Below, in pieces: positions 31,254 to 45,300 of a stretch of DNA of 64,000 nucleotides (its first letter is position 1; every line of letters starts with the position of its first letter). Both the position numbers and the translations under genes were made by a program. Source of the stretch: Rhexocercosporidium sp. MPI-PUGE-AT-0058 (lineage: Eukaryota; Ascomycota; Leotiomycetes; Helotiales); the NCBI GenBank assembly GCA_020746875.1, contig JAGTJL010000008.1, forward strand, positions 2,232,001-2,296,000, in the 5' to 3' direction. The notes beneath the pieces were generated by a model that did no database searches, was not told the origin of the DNA, and worked only from the letters and a program-made list of their open reading frames with translations.

Positions 31254-34200
31254 TTATCCCTTTCTTAAAAAAGAGATTATCTTTAATTTTTAATTAGTCG
31301 TAGTTTAGTGTTATTACGGTATTAAGGGCTTTTATCCGAGGTTAAGCGAGGTTACGCGAGCGTAAGCGAGGTCTTATATAATAGTAAATAATATGTTATA
31401 AGAAGGCGAGCTTTTATTTATTTAATTAATAAAATAAGCGTCCGAATTTAGTCCGTTACTTATTGTATTATGCTGCCTTAGCGCTATCGATTTGTTTACT
31501 TATATTAGCGTATATATACGTTAAACTTTTTAAAGAGTTAATTCTTTTTCTTTTAGTAATATATACTTTTTCGTAAGTTTATCTTAAATTGTCGATTTAT
31601 ATTATATAATTATTAATACGTATAACTAGTTAATTAAAATAAATAAATAATAATAAGTAAGTAAAATCCCGTGATTTTTATAATAAAATCTGAATTTTAA
31701 TTATAATAGTGCCTCTTTTAACTTTATTAAAAGCTTTGGCGGCGGCTTACCGCAATTGCTGCGTGCGCTGCGTGCGCTGAATAGCGAAGGAGCCGAGCTA
31801 CTTTTATTACTTCGATAAGAATGGCTTAAAGAAATATGCTTATTATATAACTTAAAAAGGATTTTGTCGCTTTATAAATTAAGGTCCGGAAAACCTTTAA
31901 AACGAGTTTAATATTAATACTTTTAACTTTTTAATTTTTGTAATTTATAAGCCCGGAGTACGACGCGTTATTAGTAGCTGCCGATAATACGGAAGTTTAA
32001 GTTGCCGCCTCGTCGATTGACGAGATATTATTTATAACGACTACGGAGGCGCCTAAGATTATAAAAGAGCTAAGGTTTGCGGTATTAAAGGAGACTCGGG
32101 CTCTTTATTATATTATATTTAAGTAATTAAATAACGTTATTATAAGTCGTTGAGTTTATTATAAATAGTATTAATATTTAATACTTAAAGGCCTTATTAA
32201 AGTTTTCGTAAATCCTCGTTAATTTAGTAGTTAAAATGACTCGTCGTAGTAATAATGCTAGTAATAGGGAGGGAGAGGAGGATAAAGATAAAGATGTAAG
32301 TGTGGCTTGTCGTCGCACACGTTATAGTAATATTAAGCGTAAGGCGGCTATTACTATTAAAAAGAAGAAGAAGAAGAAAAAGTTTGGCCCCTCTTATAAA
32401 AGGTCAAACAACGAGTTAACCGAGCCTCTATTAAGAGAAGAGGAGGATTTCTTTAGTAAGGATTAAGAGGCCTTATTTCGGATTAGTTTCGGTAGTCCTT
32501 TATAGCCGTTACCTTTTTTAAACTCTTATGCGAAAGTAGCCGTTTATAGTAAAATCGGTAGCTAGGTTTTTATTAAGGTGTAATCGTAAGGCCTTGTTAA
32601 TACTTTAAATTAAAGGGTAAATAGTTATTAATTAACGTCGTCGTTTTATTATTTTAGAAGGAAGTTATAATCTATTATCTTTTAAGTGATTATAATTGTC
32701 TTCCTTTAATTCCTAAGCCTTAAGCCATTCGAATAGGTTTCGAGGTGATCTTAGTCTATTAAAATGCGCTGTATAAAAATCTTTTAATTTGTGAGGCGAC
32801 TTTATTAAATCGGAGGCATTATATTATTATGGATTGGGGTTATGGCTTAATTATTTTATTTAATATTTAAGTACGTTGCGGTATAATTTAATATTAAGGA
32901 TTTCTTTAATTTCTTATTTTTTCTAATCTTTAATAACTTTTGGAAGAGGTTTCGGCGTCTCTTAACTTAATAAAAAGTCTTTTAAGTCTTTAAAAAAGAG
33001 TTTTAATATAAATACGTCGTATATTTAAGAGCTTATAAGTAATTCTAGCTTATAAAAGTAGCTTACTTTTTTTAAAATCTTAAAAGGGCCTTCTTATTAA
33101 TTTACAAGCTTACGATTAAGACGATAACTTTTAAAGTTCTTAATTAATAAGAAGACCTTTTTTTCGACTTCTTAGTCGATAGGCTTTTGTTTTTAGTTTA
33201 TTACGCGGGCTATACGGTTTTAAGCGGCTTATATATTTCCTTTAGTAATTTTTTACGTCTATTTTATGCGTTAAGTTAGTTTCTTTACGTCGGCGTAATT
33301 AAGCTTTTTTAATAAAGTAATAGCCTTAGGCGTTTTTTAGTCTTAATTATTACGTGGTTTTATACCGAATTTAAGCTAATACGAAGCTATATTAATGAAT
33401 TCGTAAGGCAAGGATATTTAAGCTCTATTAATTAAAGGTATTAATTTATTTTAATTATTTTAGTAATAAGTAACGAATAATTTAAGCTTTTAATTAATAT
33501 AGCGATTTATAATTTCCGTTTATTTGTCCGTCTCCTTATAATAAGCTATAAAAAGCTTAATCTTAACGTCGATAATATAATAAAATTCTTTTTAAAAAAA
33601 AGAAATAAATTAAGCGCCGCAGTTAAATATAATCGTCTTTAAAGTATATTTAAATCGATAAATTTATTAAATAAATAATTAAATAATACTACGAGCGTCG
33701 ATATTTTAATAATAAGGAATTATAACGGAATCCTTTTTAAAACGGTTAATAAATATTAAGATTTAATTAAAATTATATTTATCTTTTAAAAAATCCTTAT
33801 AATTTATATATAAGTATTATATAAAGTATGCGGGAATAAATAAAAGGTATAAGAACTCTTATTATTTAGTTTATTTAGAATAAAAGTATTAATAAACTTT
33901 ATAATTTCTTATATATTAAATATAATCCAAACCTATTTCGAACTAATAATATTTAAGAGCAAGGAATTAATAAGTCTTTTTCTACTTAAATGCGCTATAA
34001 ACGGCTAATTATAAGCCTCTTAGATTAGTTTAATATATAACGGGGTATTTCTTTATATATATAAACGGCCTTTAAAGTATAAGAGTTCGTTTATTATTAT
34101 ATAATCTTTAAATAAAGACTTCCGTTCTTTTATAAAGGACTCGCGGTTATTTTAATAAAGCTTTTTAATAAAATTAAAAGAGGTTTTAAATAGCTCTAAA

Positions 34201-36113
34201 ATCGAATCGTTAACGACGTCTTCTGTTTTTAAGAAGAAAAGATAAAGAAAAATAACGTTAATTATAAACTTATTTATTAACTCCGTATTAATTTTAAGGT
34301 TAAAGCAATTAAGCGTAAATAAGACTTTAAATTAGTTATTTAACTTTACTTTTTCTTAGACTTTTAAGTCTTACTTTTTTTAATTAAAAATATTAACCTT
34401 TTAATTTTATTTACTTAACGTATATATAATCTAAAAATTAAAATTAAATAAGAATTCCATCTATTAAGCTTACTTATTTATAAAGACTTTTATTATTATA
34501 AAATACTTTAGGAATCGATAGTCTAAATATATTCTAAATCTAATCTAAATAAATATGAGTTTAAGACGCTACTTATAAAATAATTTTATAATTATATAAA
34601 GTTTTTTATTATAAATTTCTTAATTAAGCTTATAGCCATTTAAGACGTAAAAGTAAAATCTTAAGAGGTATTATAATTTATTAACGTGTTATTAAAAAAC
34701 TATACTTATAATTACTCCATTAAAAGCGTCGGTTTTTAATCACGTTAATAAGTCGAGGTTAAAATAATAAATCTTTTATACGGCTAATAATTAATTCCGT
34801 AACTCTTTAAAGGCCTTTTTATATTCTTTCGTTTAATTTTAGGAAACCGTAAGTCAGATAAGCGTAAAAAGAGGCTTTATAATAAGTTTAAAATTGCGAA
34901 TAAATTATTAATAAAAACTGTAAAAACTTAAGAAAGACTTTATTATTATAATAGTCTTTAAGTATTTTTAGTTTCGTAATAGCTTTACTTTTTTTAAGTC
35001 GGCTTTAATTCTTTTTATAATTATAATATAACTTAAGTATTTAATATAAGTAACGTGGAATTTATACTTTTTAATATTAACTTATAAGCTAACTTTTATA
35101 AGCCGTTTTAAAATTATTTTAACGTGTTCTTTATATTCTTTTATTAATTTCGAATAAATTAAAATATTATTAAAGTATATTATATAGAAGTCGTTTAAAT
35201 AATTTAATAATACGTCGTTTATATAGCGTTAGTACGTGTTTAGTTTATTATAAAGTCTAAAGAGTAATATTTTATATTTATAAGTCTTATATTAAGTGCG
35301 GAAGGTCGTATATTTTTCTGACTTAGGGTCTATTTAAATATGATTAAATGCGGCTTAAATATTAAGTTTAATAAATATTTTAGCTTTTAATACGCGGGAG
35401 AAGAGCTCGTCGATTCTCGGTATAAGGTATAAGTCCTTTTGCGTTAACGCATTTAAATAACGGTAATTAATATAAAAACGTAACCTTTTATTACTCTTTT
35501 TTATAAAAAGGACGGGAAAAGCAAAAGGACTTTAACTCGTCTTAATAAATCCTTTATTAAGGTTTTTTAAAAAGTATTCTTTTAATACTTTTAATTTTTT
35601 TATTAATTAATAATATAAAAGAGAATAAGAATTAAGTAATAAAGCCTTTAATTAAATTTTATAATCGTAGTATTAATAGAATAGCAAAACGTTTAATTCC
35701 GTCTTAGAAAATGCTTTTTTAAGAAGTTAATATTATTTTAAAAGCCTTTCGGTTATAATTTAAAGGGTATTTAAATCCTTTTCTTTATATTTTTCTTATA
35801 AGACTCGGTTTACTTTATAAATATTAATTATAAAGAACTTAATATTCTTACTCTTTATATTAAAATAAAATACGTTTACGTTAATTTTATAAATAAAAAA
35901 AGGAATTCTTTATGAAGTTATAATAAGTTTTAGGAGACGGCGTAGTTATAAATAAGGCTTTCTTACTTTTAGTTTTCCGACTGGCTTTAATAATAAAGGT
36001 TTTAGAATTATTTCTGGCTTTTATTTTTTAAAGGGATTCTTTAATAACGTTAATACTTATATATAATTAATAGCGAATTAGTAATGTCGTCGTCTTTAAT
36101 TAATTTAATTTAT
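31254..36113 (-). mobile_element. Ty3/Gypsy element (probable chromovirus), pol part, RIP-killed
   Basis: Read on the minus strand, pol runs from about 36100 down to 32680. An RT core with RFYINYRYLNAL lies near 35450-35490, RIDELFSRV follows, and YFNN replaces the catalytic Y-x-D-D near 35165-35181. RNase H is at about 34350-34950. The integrase C-terminal signature (VFLLIKNFKSYRLNRKL, from an original like VFLSTKNFKTDRPSRKL) is near 33100-33165. A degraded chromodomain-like end with PHKLKDFYTAH and PRNLFEWLKA is at about 32680-32790. Every domain has many TAA/TAG. About 1.4 kb between pol and the LTR has no recognised product. The gag half lies beyond the inserted element, at 48700-50560. 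Confidence 0.8.
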
Positions 36114-36395
36114 TATGGTGGGGTTGACCTCAGAGATCCATTTGTCACGTGATTGAGCTGCATCTTGCTGTATTTAAGATAGCCTCTAAGGCAATATCTT
36201 TTAAATAATAATAACGATTTTTATTATTATAACTTTTCCTTTTTATTTAAATTATACCTCTCTCTTTCTTTAATAAATTATATTTCTTAAATATATAATA
36301 TCTTTAGTATTCGTTAAATAAATATTTCTTATATTTACCTTTTAGCACTTACTTTATTACTTTCTTATTATATACTTAATATTTTCCCTTTTATA
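36114..36395 (+). repeat. 5' LTR of Gypsy copy 1
   Basis: 282 nt, starting TATGGTGGGGTTGACC (the first dinucleotide was TG, as copy 2 shows) and ending TTATA (from CTACA). It contains a CACGTG core near 36148-36153 that survives in all three LTRs. The same length as the 3' LTR. Confidence 0.8.
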
Positions 36396-39300
36396 TATTT
36401 TAATAACCGACGCAAGAAGTAAGTAAAAAAGCTAAAATAAAGTACGTAAAGAAGCCTAAAGGCCCTTTATACTAATTATAAAGACCGAAACCAATAAGTA
36501 CTCGAATTAATATAGACTTATTTACTTAGAAATCTCTTAGCCCTTAAAAGTAAAACTAAATACGGCACCTCGATAGTCTCTTATAATATAACGAGAAGTA
36601 TAAGAAGTCTGAAAGGAAACCATTTACCTTTAATATAAAAGTACTTAAATTATTAAAAATGCCAGCTTTAATACGTAAAACATTAATACTAAAAAAGGTC
36701 GGACCGAAAATAGCCGGATCACGCCGTTAAAAACGCCTTAATTAATATTAAAGCATATTCGATACTTCGAAAACGAAAAGTAAACTATTTAAAATAAATC
36801 CGGCAAATTTTAACGCTAACCGCACTTCTAGCAGGCGTATTTATTACTCTTTTCCTTTTCTTTTTCTGCTAAAAGCTTATTTTAAGCTAGCGAGACGGAG
36901 CTTAATAAAAAAGTATATAAAATTCTACTTTATGCTTTTTTAATTAGTTTTAGTCTTAAGTTATTTTACGCCGAGATTAATTCTAATAATAATAAAGCTT
37001 TTATATTTGATAAAATTTATTTACTTCGCTTAAGCTTATACGTTCGTTTATTATAAAGACAAAAGGCCTAGACTTCGGCGTCTTTCGGACTTTATTACCT
37101 TAGGAAGAGCCTAAAACTATAAGCTCTTTAATTTAATATTTTACTTATATACCTCCTTTATTTTCTCGAGCTCGTATATTCTTCTTTTTTTAATATAATA
37201 TATTATATTTTTTATTCTTTTATTAATAATATTAAGCGTATTTACTCTTTAATAAATCACTAATTTCACTAAAGAAAATTAATTATATTCGAAAACGATA
37301 TTAAAAATAACGCCTTTAACGGCAACTTAAAAGGCAAAGAGCTTAAACGACTTATTAATAACTTCTCTATAACCTGAAGAAACTCTACGACCTCGATTAT
37401 AAACTACTCTACTACTAAAACTAGCTTTATAAGCTTTATAAGCTCTTCTACCTTCGTGCCTGCTAAACCCTTAATAAAGCCTAATATCGCTGAAATCATT
37501 AACCCTACTTTATTACAATTATTAAAAACACTTATAAATAATACTTCGATTATAAAAAAGAAAAAGAAGAAAAATAAAAATAATAATAACAACTTATAAT
37601 AAAATATATTTAACTATAACTAAGGCAGTAGCTATTTAAAAAGCTCCGGTATAAAAGCTTAAGCCGCCCCTTAAGCTCTACCGGCTTATATAACACTTAC
37701 TTAACTTATATACTTTTAAATTATATTATATTCGCTTCCAAAGCAAGGAGAACTTAACCCCGCTAATACAAGCTATATAACACCGCTTTAGGCTTAAGCT
37801 ACTTCCGCTTAAGCTTTTTAATTAACACGATTTACGCTAAAATAATATAAACTTATTAAAACCTTTATATTATATAAAACAGATAAGGCTTTAAATAATT
37901 ACTATTACGAACCTACTTCTAATAATATAACGTCTTAATAACTTATATCTTAAGCCGCACGACTTGTTACGAACTTTATTAAAAGACTTCTTTATTTTAT
38001 AATAACTTAAGCTATATTAACCTTAAGTACCTTTAGCTGCTTATACTTTAATAAGAATAATACTATTAAGTTCTTCAAGACCTTAAAGCAGCTCTTTACA
38101 GCTCGAGGCATTACGGAAGACGCCGAAAAGAAATAATACGTCGTAAACTATTATACTCTCGAAGTAAGCTAAAACATCGAGTGGCTCCTCGACTTCCTTA
38201 ATAGCATTTATTAAGAATTAATTAAGGAAGTTATAAAAGAATACCGAACGTTCGACCTTAAATAATATTATTATACTTTTTAAAACTTAAAAAAAATATT
38301 TAATAACTTTAAATATATTATAAAAAATACTTTTAAATCTTAATCTCGACAGTTCCTTTAAGCTTTTAAAAAAGTTAATTAAACTTATATGCAAAAGAAA
38401 ATTATTATAAAATAATAAATAATTATAAAGTTTTTAACAGCTTTACTTAAGCACTTAAAGCGAAAGGCCGGAACTTTTATAAAAAATAATAATACTTTTA
38501 ATATAAAAAATATATAATCTTTCGATGAAATATATATTAAAATAAAAAGCTTATTCCGAGTCGAGCGGGAAATTAATACGTTAATTAAAAAAAAAGCATT
38601 ATTTATACGAATTACTTAAGCCGACCGTCTTCGACTTAAGTCGAGTAATAATAAAACTCCCTCTTTAACGGCATAGTTCAAAGGGCTTAACCTTATAACT
38701 CGCCCCGAGCTTATAAGATATAAGAATAATTTTCTAACTCAGGAGATTAACGACGTCTTTAAAAAGAATTTAATACTTCGTTTTAAATTAAATTAAAAAA
38801 AGCATATTTAAAAAGAAATTATTCCTACTATCGAAAAGCTAACTCGCGATATTAACCAGGCTATAAAACGAGATATTAATATAATTACGGAAAGATTAAA
38901 TAACTTATGTATTTTATACGCTATTATAAAGAAAAAAAAGAATTTAAAATTAATAGCCGAAGTTAAAGCTTTATCTACTTACGAGTCGATCGTATATTTT
39001 AAAAAAGCTGAGGTATTTTATTAAGATTCTAAAGTAAACTCTAGATATAATCGACGTTTTAATATAAAAAATAATACAAGCACCGAATACTTCTTTTGCT
39101 TTAATAAGCCGATTCCGGGTATTAGACCTTAAAGATTTTATAAGTATTAAAATTAATATTACGAGTTTAAGAAGTAACTTAATTTAAGAATTATTTATAA
39201 AAATAAAGATAATTATATTTATATAAGCTTTTAAAAAGAAGAAATAAAAACTTAAGCGGTTTAATTTCCTCGGGATAAATTAAGGAAAGAAGTCTTTATT

Positions 39301-42300
39301 TTATAAATAATTAATATAAAAAAAAACTTAGACTCGAGGCGAAAAGAAAAAGCAATCTAAAAAAAGCTCTAAGACGCTTAAAAAGCCCTTTTAACTTAAT
39401 AAAATATTATACCGAAATTAGCTTTAAAAGAATTAATATTAAAAATAAATTAAGAGCCTTAAGACTATTCAGACATCCTCGCTATTCGACTCTTTAATAT
39501 AATAAGATTAATTAACGTTTAAAATATATTTATTACTTCCGATTTAAAAGAAATAAATAATAGCTTCGAAATAATACCTACGGAAATAAGATAATAAAAT
39601 ACCGCTGCTTTTAAAATAATAGCAAAAATTAAATTATATATAACCGGAACCTTATTCTAAGAACGCCTTAAAGCTTAAACTAATTACGAAAGATTAAAAG
39701 TTCGCGAAGAAGTTAAGAATACCGTTAGATTTTAAGAGTTTATAAACGTAAACCTTTTAATTAAAGCACTTAAAATAAAACCCACTCGAATTATTACAAA
39801 AGATAATAATAATAATATTATTTTTAAAAAATTAAAAAAAGCTATTTTAACTGTAAATTAAAAAGGACCGACTGCTATTAAACTACCTTTTATAAAGACT
39901 ATTCGAGAACGCGTTAAAAATAACTTACTTATTACCGTTAAGGCGACTTCAGGCCGATCTCGCGTATATTAAGCGCTATCGCGGAATAATTACACATTAA
40001 ATAATACGCTAGATAAGTTTCTTGCTTAAAAAGAGCTCTTTAAAAACTTAATTTTAAAAGAAATCCTTATTTTAATCGACTTATTAAAAATAAATCGACT
40101 GAAGACTATTAATTAAGAGATTTAAGACTAGATTACTACTATTAGTATTAAGATTATAAAATATATAAAAGCTTTTTAAAATTATAATTAAAAAAAGAAT
40201 AATATTATATTTTAACGCCTTTTACTACTTCGAGCTAATACTTTAGATTTTATATTAAAAAGATTATAAGCTTTACGACAGCTTGAACGCATTTTCCTTA
40301 AATAAGAATAACGAGTTATTATTTACTTTACCGTATTCTAAGCTAAACTTACGTATAAACTCTAAGTTTAATAAAAGAAATAAAAATATTAAGTTTTCTT
40401 AATATAAGAAATATTAATTTAATAATTAACTTTTTAATTATTATTAAGCTTAATTTCTTTCTTTAATTTAGTACTTATAATCTTAATCGCTATTTTAATA
40501 ACGTTTTAAAAAGTAATAATTTCAAAAAGAAAACTTAAAATCGACTTATTATTAACCGCTAAAATTTACTTAATTAACATACTTTAAAAACCGAGTTATA
40601 AATAATACTCTCTAACGCCGAAATATATAATTATTATATTTAAAAGAACGAGACTTAATAATATCCGAGTTACTTTTAATTCCGGCGCAGAAATTAATTA
40701 TATATTTTATAATACTACCGTTTAATTAAAAATCCTTATTATAAAAAGCGACTTTATAACTTTAAAAAGTATTATAAGCGTAAAATCGCGATTTCTGAGA
40801 TATACGAATAACGTCCCGATTATAATAAGAAATTGTATTATTTTTACTAAGTTTTATATTATAAATATCCCAAGTATTAGAATTATTCTTAAATTTTTAT
40901 TCTTTCGAATTACGCGCGTTTTATTTAAATACTTATTTAATACGAAAAGCGGTTTAATTTACGCTAACTTATAAAATAAGATTACGCGACTAATTATTAT
41001 TATTAAAGCAATTAAATTTATAAAATACGTTAGAAGCATTAAAGCCGTAAAGTCTGAGAGCCGAGTTAATAAAATATTATTAAATCCGGAATTAGATTAC
41101 TTGAAGTCCGAAACTGACTCGAAAAACAAATAACTAACTGTAATTAAAGCTTTATAATTAGTACCGTCGAATACTCTTTAAAAGATACTTTCTTTAAGTT
41201 CGAGGACGAGCTTTTTTACAAGGAGAATAAAGAAACTTTTAATAATAAAAGTAATTTCTTTTTTAAAGACGTTTTATATATTTCTATCGAATATATAAAA
41301 CAAGAATTCATAATTTTAAAAACGGACCTTTATAATTACCTTTTTTATAAAGACTTTATTAAAGCTCCTTTCGGTAAAGAACGTATATTTAATACCGTAT
41401 TAACTAGGAAAATCGAGCTTACTTTTTAATTTACTATAGATTATAATACTTTATTAATAATATCCTTATTTAGAAAACGTAAATAAATCTCGCGGGTTTA
41501 TATTATATATAAAACGAAAAACAAAAAAATTAAGCTTATAAATTAAATAAATAAAATAAAAAATACGCTTAAAAGCTATAAAAACTAATACGAAGTCTTT
41601 AAAAAAAAGAACTTTCCTTAGGAATAAATTAAGAAGTATTAAGATATCTTACTCCTTCGTTTTGCCGGCTTTCCTCGCGGATTTAAAATTATAAAAAAAC
41701 GACTTATTATTTTAAATATTAAAAATATATTATAATTAAAAAAAAAAGCTTTCTTCGACGAAATCATATTAAATCGAGAAAGTATTATTATATTTAATTA
41801 AATTAAATATAAGAAATTCTATAAGAATATTTCGCTACTTACCGTTATTAAGACAGTAGACTATAAAGCCTAATAAGTATTATACTTTCCATTTCTTAAA
41901 GCGTTAGCTCCCGAAGTCAAGAAAATAATAAAAGATAAACTTAACCGTAAGGTTCTTAAACTCTTTAAAAAGCTGTATTACAACGCTTAATTCTTAATTA
42001 AAAAAAAAGAACTAAAAAAATACCGCTTAATTAACTCGGTAATTATACTTAACGCAATTACTTTAAAAGACGCTAACTTACTTCTTTTTATTAATAAATT
42101 TTTAAAAGAATTTATAAAATATTATATTACGAGCTTAATAAACTTATACTTAAGTTATAATTAATAAATATTATATTAAAGCAGCCGAGATATAACAGCC
42201 TTCTTCGTGCTTAATATTAAACTAATCTAAAATACGACGCTATTTTAAAAAGCTATAAATTCTATTACTTAATTCGTAAAAACGATCGGTAAAATATTAA

Positions 42301-45300
42301 AAGATATTATACTTTTTATTATAATGCCGTTCTTAAACGACGTTAACGTAAAAGAATTATATATAAACTACGATCGGAAGAAAGCACGGCTTAAAATTCG
42401 CTAATTCGTCCTTAAGCACCTTCTCAACTTTAATAAGACGCTAAAACGCTTTAAGCGCGCTAGAGCTATTATAAACTTTAAATTACAGTTCTGTTATAAT
42501 AATATAAACGTTGTTAGCTACGTATATAATTTATAAAGAAGAGAACTTTTAATTATATATTTAATTAAAATATAAAAGTGAAAAAAACTTAAGAACGTTA
42601 TAAAAGTTAAAGGATTTCTAAATTTAATTACTTACTTTTGTATTTAAATTAAAGACTTTTATTTATTAACTAAGCCGTTATACGACTTTATTAAAAAAGA
42701 AGTTAAATTTATATAAAACCCCGCAACTTATAATTAAGTAATAAAAACCCTCTAAGATATTTTATACTCTTTCTTAGTGTTTTATAAGATCGATTATTCT
42801 AAGGGCGCTAACAAAATCGTCGTTTTTATAAACTCTAGCGGAATCGAATAAAGTAATTTCTTTAATTAACGTAATTTAAAAAATAATAAGTTTAAACCGA
42901 CAAAATATAAGAGCGGCTTTTAAACGAAGGCAAAACGAGATTACGACGTTATAAAAAAAGAATGCAAAAGTATATTCTTAATCCTTAAGAAACTCAAAAT
43001 CTAGCTTATAAAAGTCTATTTTATTATAAAAACTAACGTAAATATTCTTATTACTTAACTTAAAAGAGCTACTCACGACTACCTTAATACAATGCTCACT
43101 CGCTAACTCGCTTAAATTAAGCTTTTCGACTTCGAAGTGCGCTATGTCAAAAGTATTACGCACATAATAATAAATGCTCTTTTAAAGAGACTTAAATACC
43201 TTAAGAATACTAAAGAAGATACCGAAAATAATAATAATAAGGATTAAATTTTAATTAAACTTAATGCAATTAGAATTTATTTAGTAAAAGTAAAGAGCAC
43301 GGAAGACTTAATAAAAGAGCCAAAGACCTTCGATAACCTTAAATTAACTCGAAGACGCGATATCCTTATTAATATAAAGCGAAAAGTCTAAGAATTACGA
43401 AATAAGTCGAATAATTAAGTAATACTTAATAGTAACTCGAGTATAAATTAAGAAAATAAAGCGGACTTATTAATATTTTTAAAATATTATAAAGAATATT
43501 ATTAAAAGATAGCTACTTACTTAATTACGCTTAAGATTCCGAAAAGTATAAACTTAAAAGCTTTCCGTATATTTAAAAAAGAAATATTATTATACGGAAT
43601 TTATAATTAACGTATTTAAAGACTTTTATTAAAAAACGTACTTATTAAGCTCGTTATTAACACTAATAAAAACAAAGCATATATCTTGCGAAGCTATTAT
43701 AATAACTCCGGCTATAAAAGAAAAGAAAGCATATATTACCGTATCTCTTAGCGCTATTTCTGGAAAAGCTATTTTAAGGATTCCGCGGAATTTATTAAAA
43801 TATATAATAAGTGTATATTACGTAATACTAAGTAATAAAAAGAACTTATAATTTTAATTACTTTAAATAAACTTATAGAAAAATAAGCGCTAAATATTAT
43901 TTTTATATTAATATAAAACGGAAAGAAGTATCTCGTTATCGCCTAAGATAATATAAGTAATTAAATCGAAGCTAAGGCGCTTGCTTTAAAAGAAGCTAAA
44001 AGCATCGCTGATTTTATTTAATAAGATATTATTTATTAATACAGGCTGTTTTAAAAGCTAATAATTAATAAAAGCATAAAGAATATAAGTAAAGTCGTTA
44101 ACTTATTAAATAAAATAGAAATTCAACGAATTCAAATATCGGCTTATAACGCGAAAGCTAATAATATAATCGAGCGGAGATATAACTTTATTAAAAATAC
44201 TCTTTTTAAAATAAGAGAAAACTGGATAAATAGCTTACCAGCGGTTTTATTCGCTAACCGTATTATAATTTATAAATTTATAAGCTATACCCCTTTTTAT
44301 ATAATTTACGGCAAAGAACCAGTTCTCCTTATCGAAACACGTTATCTTATTTAAAAAAGCCTCTTTTTAAAAAATATTAAAAATATTAATAATTTAATTT
44401 ATATTTAATCTCTTTAATATTAAATACGGAATAATAATATAAAAGAAGTTAAGCTTTAAAAGACACGCTATAAATAAGAAGGAAAAGAAGCTTTCGACGC
44501 AAAAAGAAATATTCAAAATAAACTATTATAAGTTAAAGACTTAATTCTTAGGCACGACTTTATTTAAGAAATCGATATATTAAAGAGTAAAAAGCTTAAC
44601 TTTCGGTAATTAAGACTTTACGAAATTTATAAGGCCTTCCTTAAAAAGAGCTATTATAAGCTAAAAGAGCTAAGAGTCGACGGTGCACTCTTTCGCGATA
44701 CTTTTGCAATTAATTGCCTTAAGCTATTTTATAAACGAAAGCGCTTTATTTATTATAAAAATAACGAGCTTTTAATAATAACTTAATATAATAATAATAA
44801 AGACTAGCCTAAACCCAGTCTCGAGAAGCGAAATTTATAAGGCCTTAAAGACTTTAAAGAGTTTATAAAATAAGTTATACAGAATAATAGAATTATTATT
44901 AAAGTACCTGAAAAGCTAACTTACGTAAAATAAAGTCAATATCGAATCGTCATTTACTTTTTTAGCGAGTAGCCTAATCGCTATAACTAATACTATTAAT
45001 TACTCTTTATTATAATTCTTATAACTTGTCGCTTAGCGTTATCGAACGCTAAACTATAACGAGGACGTACTTTTTATATTTTACGAAGAGGATAAAGATT
45101 AAAATATAATAATAAAAGCATATATTAAAATATTAAAGGCTTTCCCTTAAATAACGAAAAATCCTCTCAGCACTTCGAATACTACTTACGCCTATAAATA
45201 CCTTCCGATCACACTTATAAGTCGTTCCGCAATAATAAATACTAATATCCCAGTCGAGCTAAATAATATATTTGCGGTAGCTGCCCTTCGAATAATTCAG

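Noticed and set aside
32236..32466. 76-codon frame with a lysine run
   Set aside because: It lies in the RIP-mutated 3' region of the minus-strand Gypsy; the AAG/AAA run alone explains it.
37404..37592. Minus-strand Leu/Phe-rich frame resembling a membrane segment
   Set aside because: It is the antisense of a Lys/Asn-rich gag stretch.
42978..43163. Minus-strand 61-codon frame, repeated at 59644-59829
   Set aside because: Its conservation is explained by the plus-strand RNase H that it shadows.
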